From contig JAQFVV010013307.1 in NCBI GenBank assembly GCA_028023455.1, forward strand, positions 34,349 through 98,348: a stretch of DNA of 64,000 bases, given 5' to 3'. The translations under genes were made by a program, and so were the position numbers. The notes below the pieces were generated by a model. The model made no database searches, was not told the origin of the DNA, and saw only the letters and a list, made by a program, of their open reading frames with translations. Numbering within the stretch: the stretch's first letter is position 1; each line of letters begins with the position of its first letter. Below are positions 57,400-64,000 of this stretch, in pieces. The DNA is from Epiperipatus broadwayi. Lineage: Eukaryota; Onychophora; Udeonychophora; Euonychophora; Peripatidae.

Positions 57400-58450
57400 A
57401 TATAAATATTGGAAAACCCAACTTTCATACAATGATAATATCAATGCATTAGCCTCTTCATCAAACTGCCCAGCAAACATGAACTGACCATTTACATAGG
57501 TTATCTTGTATCTTATTAAAATGATGTTATGTTATTTAGAGCCAAACTTCAAGTAAAACTCAAATATAAGCACAAAAATAGTCAAATATTAAACTTTCTC
57601 AAAATAGAATTTTTTTTTTTCCATATGTCAAATAATTATTCATCTTTAAATCAGTATGAATTAATAAATATGTAATTAAATATAAAATAACTAATCAATT
57701 CAGTGCAATGCTGTTTTTTTTCAAATGCTCCTAATATCAGTGAACCAACTTTTTTATCAAGCTGCGCAGCAAGTATAAAATGACAATTTGGCAAGTTTCA
57801 TTTGTTCAGACTAACCTCATAATCAAATACATATGTAAACACAACTTCTTTCAATAAGATCAAATATTAGCTTTCACAAGGTAAAAATAATTTATCTTCA
57901 TTTAAATCAGTTGTGAATTAATAATTATAGTTGAATATAAAATAATTAATCAATTCAGAATGATTTGATTCAAGATTCAATCTGAATAATATTACTTGTC
58001 AGACATGTCATCTTTATAAAGTTCCAAGATAGAATACATGAAAGGTCATTTTGTATTTGCTGGACAGTTTAATATATAAAAATTTAAAAAGCTAGCACAT
58101 AAAAGTTGGAAAGTTGAACATTCTGGTGTTTATATGTAGTTTAAAATGCTGTATTTATTAACTATTTCATATTTGACTATAGACTGACAATTCACAAAAG
58201 TTTAAAAATAATTGGAAATTATCTTTATTTTGTAAAATTTATGGTTCGGTCTTATTGAAAGAAATTATGTTTTCATCTGTGTTTGATTTGGAGTTTGACC
58301 TAAAAAATATCACATGCCAGACAAGTTATGTCTATGAGATCTGAAATAGAATATGTAAATAACTATTTTACATTTACTGATGGCATGCTAAATATTCTGG
58401 CAATTTGAGAAATGGTATTCCAAAGTTTTATGTATGTAACTAATCAAACT
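57400..58450. repeat. Diverged tandem and inverted repeat
   Basis: A segment with AAACTGCCCAGCAAACATGA (about 57.46 kb) recurs as AAGCTGCGCAGCAAGTATAA (about 57.76 kb), and in reverse complement as AAACTGTCCAGCAAATACAA (about 58.06 kb) and more weakly near 58.38 kb. Two direct copies face two inverted ones, an old foldback structure. No hammerhead core was found in it. Confidence 0.6.
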
Positions 58451-59148
58451 TTTCAGAAATTGTAATATGTTTTATCTTGCTGCATCACTTAGTGTAAAAT
58501 CTTTTAGTTTAATCGCTTTTTATTATAAATGTATTTCACCAAAAACCTTGGTTTATCAGGGAAGCTAGAGACTTAAAACATCTGAATATCCATATAGACT
58601 TTTTTATTTATGTTTAATTACTATCTGTTAATTTTGTACATTAGACGTTTTAACAATGATTGAATCTGTAAATTTTTATTATTCATATTTTCCACAAGTA
58701 ATATTAATAATTATGTTATAATAGCTAGTAGAAGGGAAATATGACAATATGCATTTGACAAATTAGAGTTTCTGATGAAATAAACGTAGTGGGAAAAGAT
58801 AGATTTGGAGGGTTGATTCAAGACTTGTAATAAGCTTGTAGTAGTTCCTCATAAATCTGAGAAGCTTGATTGTAATATCTATCCATATATATATATATAT
58901 ATATGTGTGTGTGTATGTAAATAAATAGATGAATGGATGGATAGATAGATATTGGTTCTTTAAAAATCATGTGTATATGAAGTTAAAATTGTAACATGTG
59001 CTGTATCATTTACTTGAAAAGGTGTATGTTTCAATTGTATCTATAGTGTGAAAGGTTAGTTTAACATCTGGGCTAATGGATAGTTGTGATATGATTGAGC
59101 TAAGGTGAAAGATGCACTAAGATAAGAATATAATTTGAATATTTTGTA
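58451..59148. other. No gene seen
   Basis: AT-rich DNA with a TA/TG/GATA-type microsatellite at 58.88-58.95 kb. It may contain the 5' LTR of the following element, but no partner copy is visible. Confidence 0.45.
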
Positions 59149-59409
59149 ATGAATTGGGACCAGACTTTGCTTGATAGAATACTTAGTAGGCCATCAAAGT
59201 GGGTGAGAAGAAGGGAAAACTTAGGATTCCTAAGATCCTCAACTCTTGGGCCAACTTCGATCTCTAAATGGAAGAATGGGATAAACATATATGGGAGTTT
59301 CAAGATCCCTCCATACCATTGCACCAATTTTCTCATGTTTGAGATCAAAGTTAACCAGAGGGGAGAAGAGGCTATACTACAAAATATTCAATCCTTGAAA
59401 AAATGCTGA
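59149..59409 (+). pseudogene. ORF upstream of coiled coil, unknown
   Basis: 86 open codons (MNWDQTLLDRILSRPSKWVR onward) with balanced composition. The coiled coil follows 15-70 bp later in another frame. A minus-strand frame of similar length overlaps it. It could be the extreme N-terminus of gag. No motif. Confidence 0.35.
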
Positions 59410-59423
59410 TCTAACAGACAAAA

Positions 59424-60242
59424 AAAGAGAAAAAAACAGGCACTAATGATGTCTTGTTTAATCAATTGAGGATAATGATTCAACAAATGTTAGTAAATAT
59501 AACAACTGAACTATCAAAAGTGGATAAACAAAATACTGAATTATCCACAAAAATGGAAAAACAAACTGCTGAATTTATTGAACAAAAGGAAATTGAAATC
59601 AGAGTTATCCAAATTAAAAAACAGACATAGCAAAACAAAATAGTTAAATATCAATCTTAAATTGATAGAAATAAAAAAAGACAATAAGGAAAAGGACCAT
59701 AAATGTGAACAAAACTTTAATGAACTCAAAAAAAAATTGAAAGTAAATTAGATAGTAAGTTCTTGGAAATGAAACAAAACCATGATAAGTTCAAATCAGA
59801 AATGGAACAATATCAAAGAAAATATCAAATAGAGACAGATAATAAACTAGAAAAGTTACAATTAGAGATGAATCAATCTAAGAAAGACTTAGAAAATAAA
59901 CTGGAAAATCAAGAAAAGAAAATCAGTGCAATAAAAACTGATTCTAAATGTACTGAAATAAAATAAGGTTTAATCAAAATACAAGTGATGCAAAACAAAA
60001 ACAACATTGAAAAATTAATTGAGAGCCATGATACTCTGCAAAACAAACTTGAAACTATTAACCTTTCTGTTGATCAAAGAATCAAAAATTTAGAATTTGA
60101 ATATTCCAAAAAATTGGAAAAGATTAAAGAAAGTCAAATTCAGAATTCCCATAATCCCAAACTATCAGTAAATGAACATGAAACAACCAAGGAAAAACTA
60201 AATTTAATATTACAAAAAATTAATAGAATCATTATTAAATGA
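59424..60242 (+). pseudogene. Coiled-coil gag leader
   Basis: Interrupted frames encode long heptad-rich helices: MIQQMLVNITTELSKVDKQN, then after a stop KMEMKQ-type helices (59763-59966) and KNNIEKLIESHDTLQNKLET (59985-60242). Two in-frame stops and one frameshift. Same architecture as the intact ORF at 15.69 kb. Confidence 0.7.
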
Positions 60243-60405
60243 AGTAAATCAAATAATCAATTCAAGATGTATATAGAATTCAGAAACATACCCCAGTTGT
60301 TTATTAGTGATGATTAATAAAAATAAGGAAGGTATGAATGATCCAATGATGCACACATGTATAACACTTTGAACAAAACTATCCTTCCCAACAAATACCA
60401 TCAAC

Positions 60406-60840
60406 CAATTTGTGAAATTAAAAGTATTTAAAGGCTTTACAAATGAATCACCAATTGAAGCTCTAAAAAGTTTGAATACCAATTTAACAGAGGGTGAAAA
60501 GTTAATAGTTATTTATGATCATTTACAAGGGTAATGCATTATCATGGTAGGAATCCTTATTCCAAATGCCAGCCTCCTTTAATAATTATTAAACATTATT
60601 GATTAAGAATTTCTGGCGCTGTTGTATCAGATATTACAGGAAAAATATAAGAGTACTCCTGGAGAAACTTTGACCAAATTTTTCAAAAGGCAAGTTGATA
60701 AACTCAAAACTTTAGATACTTATCAACTAAGTCAAAGTCACATAATTCAGAATTGTAAAGCATAATCTACCCTTGAAAGTAGAGCAGTCTTTAATAGTCA
60801 AAGTATTGAACAAATAATAGGCCTATTAAATAGTACAGAT
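60406..60840 (+). pseudogene. Gag capsid remnant
   Basis: QFVKLKVFKGFTNESPIEAL, then KSLNTNLTEGEKLIVIYDHL, matches the FxGxxxExPxxxL gag pattern. After stops, LLYQILQEKYKSTPGETLTK and DKLKTLDTYQLSQSHI fit the downstream helices of gag. No zinc knuckle is visible. Confidence 0.6.
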
Positions 60841-61140
60841 ACCAACACATATCTATGATAAACAAAATTCCTGAGGGGAAAAAAGAATTTCCAATTAATG
60901 CAGTAACCCTTAAAAGTAACCCCTACTATTGGAAAGGGAAATAAAAAAAAAGGAATGTAAATAGCATATGAATCCTGAAAACATATCATGTAATAGCCAA
61001 AAAAAACAGTTCAAACCTGGATGTAATAAAATTATATCTAAAATCACACCTAAACCAAACTAGAAAGGAATTTGAGAAGTAGTTTTTCTCCTCCCTTATA
61101 CCATAAGAGGAACAGAAATATAATTATAAATAAAAAAATC

Positions 61141-61328
61141 ACCAATCTCACTTGTTCATAGGAAGATAAACCCCTAATTATGCTTTACAAGCTTCCTTAT
61201 AATAGAAATTATGTTTGAGGATCTAATAATTAAGACCAATCTCACTTGTTCATAGAAAGATAAACCCTTAATTATGCTTTACAAGCTTCCTCATAATAGA
61301 AATTATGTTCGAGGATCTAATAATTAAA
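61141..61328. repeat. 94-bp tandem duplication before the protease
   Basis: Two copies starting ACCAATCTCACTTGTTCATA (61141 and 61235) and ending ATCTAATAATTAA, with only a few differences. The second copy runs into the protease motif, so the first is a partial duplication of the protease N-terminus. Confidence 0.92.
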
Positions 61329-61440
61329 GCTTTGTTAGATACTGATAACCAGATATCAATAATTTCAGATGTATTTTATCGAAATACAAAAATACAAACA
61401 TTAAAACATACATCTCAAACCAATACAGGTTACCATGGCT
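61320..61440 (+). pseudogene. Aspartic protease remnant (DTD)
   Basis: IKALLDTDNQISIISDVFYR has the protease signature with DTG changed to DTD (a G-to-A change in the Gly codon). Confidence 0.75.
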
Positions 61441-61982
61441 AACAATAGGAAGATGAAGCTAGTACAAAAACAGATCTGGGTAAAATTACAGATCAACCAA
61501 ACATTCATCTATTATGTCTTTCTTATTTTAAGTGGCCTTATTCATGAATTTATTTTATGGGCAGACATCCTACATATAAAAAAGTGCACACTTGATTTTC
61601 CAAAATAAATTAGTCAATATAAATGATGAGTTTATAGAGATGACATTACTGCTGAATCATGATCCACCTAAAATTAATTACATGAATTCGAATATTTCAG
61701 AAGCACTCTTAAATTAAAAAATCACAGAATTGAATTTAGTCTTAGGCAATAACATGGATAAACTGTGATTGATAATTAATGAATATAATACCATATTTTC
61801 TGAAATATCAGGAATAATAGAAGGGTTTCAACAAAAAATTAAGTTATCTCAAAACCAACCATTTCAATCGAAATCATATCCAATAATATCGAGATGAAAT
61901 AAGAAGCAGATTAATAAAATGATCAATTAATGGATAATTTTAAAATGCTACTCAACATACTGCAATCCTATTGTAATGATGA

Positions 61983-62540
61983 TAAAAAATGATGGGTTGA
62001 TGAGATTTTGTCTAGATGCCAGATAACTAAACAAAATAATTATTCCAGACAGGAATACATGGCCCGCCCTTACACAAATTATTTATTAAATTCTGTAATA
62101 AGAAAGCATTTCATATTTTTGATCTACATTAAGTTATTGTCAGATAGAATTACACCCAGAAGATGGCCAATATACTGCATTCTAGTATGAAGGATTTACC
62201 TACCAATTTAATAGAATGTCATTTGAATTGATTAATAATGGTGCTGGTTTTAAAAGATGTGTAGACTAAACCCTTTCTCCAGAGATTATACAGATAGTAA
62301 CTATCTATGTAGACAATGTTATCATAGCATCATCTACCATTGAAGAACATCTTCAGCATTTAAATTTTTTTCAAGAATGCTCCAACAAAGAGATAAAACT
62401 CAATTTCAAGAAGAGTACATTAGTATGCAATGAAGAAGTCTTCTTAGGTCATATTATTGGTTGTAATGGGGTAAGACCTCATTCTGATAAGATTAATGTG
62501 ATACAGAATTTCCCTAAGCCTAAAAACAAAAAGTAGATCA
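61983..62540 (+). pseudogene. Reverse transcriptase remnant (YVDN)
   Basis: KNDGLMRFCLDAR, a stop, then LNKIIIPDRNTWPALT gives motif 1. The motif A Asp is lost at a frame break. QIELHPEDGQYTAF, then YEGFTYQFNRMSFEL shows the PFGL box as SFEL. TIYVDNVIIASSTIEEHLQH carries the active site as VDN instead of VDD. FKKSTLVCNEEVFLGHIIG, then GVRPHSDKINVIQNFPKPKN is the well-conserved thumb-side end (LGHxIxxxGxxxxxxKxxxIxxxPxP). Confidence 0.88.
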
Positions 62541-62639
62541 TTTCTGAGATTATGTAATTATTATAACTGCTTCTACCCAAAAATTGCTGACCACATGGAT
62601 GAATGATGGGACTGGACTGAAGAATTAGATAAGGCATTT

Positions 62640-63010
62640 TCTAAAATTAAAACAGAATTTTTAGAGCAAGTTATACTAACTATTCATGATTTGGATAAAC
62701 CTTTCATCATTCCAACTGATAGTAGTGGGTATGGATTGGGAGTAACTTTATCCCAAATTCAAAAGGATGGCCAAACATGAGTTCTCTATTTCATTAGCTG
62801 CCTTTTAAAAAGGTCTACAAATAAATTACAGTTACTGAGAAAGAAGCACTAGCAATAGTATGGGCTTTCCATAAATTTTAACAAATGCTTCTCAGATGAG
62901 AGATGATAGTAATCATTGATTACAAAAGCTTTGAATTATTAAATCACAGCTACTTAACTAATAGTTGCCTTGCTAGATAGAGTTTGCTGCTACAAGAATT
63001 CAGTTACACA
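62640..63010 (+). pseudogene. RNase H remnant
   Basis: PFIIPTDSSGYGLGVTLSQ, then VLYFISCLLKRS, TVTEKEALAIVWAFHKF and VIIDYKSFELLNHS match the gypsy RNase H domain, with catalytic Asp, Glu and Asp positions present. Stops at QT*VLYF and HKF* and a frameshift disable it. LLLQEFSYTVQY is the last retroelement segment before the family F insertion. Confidence 0.85.
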
Positions 63011-63164
63011 GTACAATACTAATACATTGTACAGGCTTACACCTGCATTTATATATGTAATATATGTGGGATTCAAACTCAGACTTTCACATGATCCACA
63101 ACTCTCAGTGACATCTTATATTGCTGACCCACCTGATCACATACATATTGACAAGATAAATAGT

Positions 63165-63210
63165 CACCCATATACATATTTCATGCTAAACCAGCACTCA
63201 TCAGTTGGTC
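63165..63210 (-). ncRNA. Hammerhead ribozyme, family F
   Basis: CTGATGA (63204-63198), stem II GTGC-TGGTTTA-GCAT, GAAA (63182-63179), stem III TA-TG-TA and an AUA site. Stem I is GACCAA against TGGGTG: four of five positions pair, one mismatch relative to copy 1. Confidence 0.75.
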
Positions 63211-63617
63211 CAGGTTACCATCTCCACACATATATACAATCAGTATTCAGCTTTATATTAAGATAGCCAATCTTCATGCTTTAATGGACAGGCTTCAAAC
63301 TACTCCAATCCACAACTCTTCAGCCTTCCATTTCATGGAAAATCTGATGATGGAATGTTCAAAGCCCACGTTAGTGCCAAGGTAGTCATCCCACCCATGT
63401 TGACATTTAGTCATTCTGATCCCTCATGTACAGGAGAATAATTCATTTATACATACATATGTGAGAGATGGGCAGACCTTTTATACACTATTTATATAAA
63501 TTAATACACTATACAGGCTTATACCTGCATTTATATTTGTAATATATACAGGATTTGAACTCAGACTTGCACATGACCCACAACTCTCAGTGCCATCTTA
63601 TATTGCTGACCCACCTG

Positions 63618-63655
63618 ATGATGAGTGCTTGTTTAGCATGAAATATGTATATTGG
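63618..63655 (+). ncRNA. 5'-truncated hammerhead at the array 2 turnaround
   Basis: The box ATGATGA lies at the inversion junction, followed by stem II GTGC/GCAT, GAAA and ATGTATA. The stem I 5' strand was lost at the junction, so the copy cannot fold completely. Confidence 0.65.
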
Positions 63656-63822
63656 TGATTATTTATCTTTTCAGCATGTGTATGATCAGGTGGGTCAGCA
63701 ATATAAGATGGAACTAAGGGTTGTGGGTTGTATGAAAGTCTGAATTCAAATCCCACATACATTACATATATAAATGAACATGTAAACCTGTACAATATAT
63801 TAATTTATAAATAATATTAAAT

Positions 63823-64000
63823 TTGCGAAGCGCTGATAGATGAAATTGAAATTAAATTGAGATACTGGAAAATCTCACTGCACTCATTATAACACTTATC
63901 TGACAGCCAATCAGATGTTATGATAGCTGTCTGAATGACAACCAAACCATAAACACATGACAAAGAATTTACAAGAAAAGGGAATAACTCAGTATAGTTG
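63823..64000. other. No gene seen
   Basis: Short flank of array 2, too short to judge. Confidence 0.5.

Larger units (their letters stand above)
59149..63010 (+). mobile_element. Decayed plus-strand Ty3/gypsy retrotransposon
   Basis: Order on the plus strand: an unassigned ORF, coiled-coil leader, gag, protease, RT, RNase H. The body is cut off at about 63.0 kb by the second family F array, so integrase and the 3' LTR are missing here. Each domain carries stops and key-residue losses. Confidence 0.85.
63011..63822. mobile_element. SINE-like hammerhead family F, array 2, inserted in Ty3/gypsy element
   Basis: A full minus-strand unit and the start of a second (repeat landmark ACAGGCTTA(C/T)ACCTGCATTTATAT at about 63030 and 63512, period about 482 bp) turn at about 63618 into a plus-strand unit with hammerhead, tRNA-like head and B box. 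The layout is the same as in array 1. The insertion interrupts the pol frame right after RNase H, so it is younger than the retroelement. Confidence 0.78.

Overview
This is an AT-rich eukaryotic nuclear window, most likely from an invertebrate animal; the species cannot be fixed from the sequence. It is nearly all mobile and repetitive DNA: decayed Ty3/gypsy LTR elements, a LINE fragment, tRNA-derived SINE-like units, TA and TGTA microsatellites, foldback elements and long inverted tandem arrays. I see no complete host gene and only three weak candidate host coding segments (21.77-21.88 kb, 22.00-22.07 kb, 40.00-40.23 kb).

Layout. 0-2.2 kb: no gene. 2.3-7.5 kb: minus-strand Ty3/gypsy wreck. 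7.6-12.4 kb: eleven copies of a 414-bp repeat in a giant inverted tandem array, plus an older relative. 12.4-19.3 kb: plus-strand gag-only retroelement remnant with an intact coiled-coil ORF, flanked by short dispersed repeats and foldbacks. 19.6-20.2 kb: LINE reverse transcriptase fragment. 20.2-28.2 kb: three more members of the 414-bp superfamily in otherwise blank DNA. 31.4 kb: a 161-bp terminal-inverted-repeat element. 34.5-38.0 kb: two further inverted arrays, a long TA tract and a small fragment. 38.1-44.0 kb: a non-autonomous minus-strand LTR element. 44.2-54.3 kb: a second minus-strand LTR element with 2-kb LTRs, one of which was invaded by a fourth inverted array. 55.4-56.3 and 63.0-63.8 kb: tandem/inverted SINE-like units with a Pol III B box. 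59.1-63.0 kb: plus-strand Ty3/gypsy wreck (gag, protease, RT, RNase H).

The main result is that the abundant repeats share a hammerhead ribozyme. The 414-bp repeat and its relatives contain CUGANGA, a short stem II, GAAA, a tiny palindromic stem III, and an AUC or GUC cleavage site, closed by a six-pair stem I. Stem I and stem II differ in sequence between subfamilies but keep pairing through compensatory changes. They are therefore best read as retrozyme-like or Penelope-associated non-autonomous elements. Separate hammerhead cores occur in the 161-bp element at 31.4 kb, in a fragment between TA tracts at 37.9 kb (degenerate), and in the SINE-like family at 55.6 and 63.2 kb.

The arrays share one architecture: antisense copies on the left, sense copies on the right, an abrupt turnaround, and both outer ends at (or near) sense-RNA 3' ends, usually joined to TA microsatellite DNA. 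This suggests a common insertion mechanism with snap-back or double priming into TA repeats. No Penelope-type reverse transcriptase or GIY-YIG endonuclease is in the window, so the driver would act in trans. The LTR pair at 44-54 kb gives an internal empty-site comparison for one insertion.
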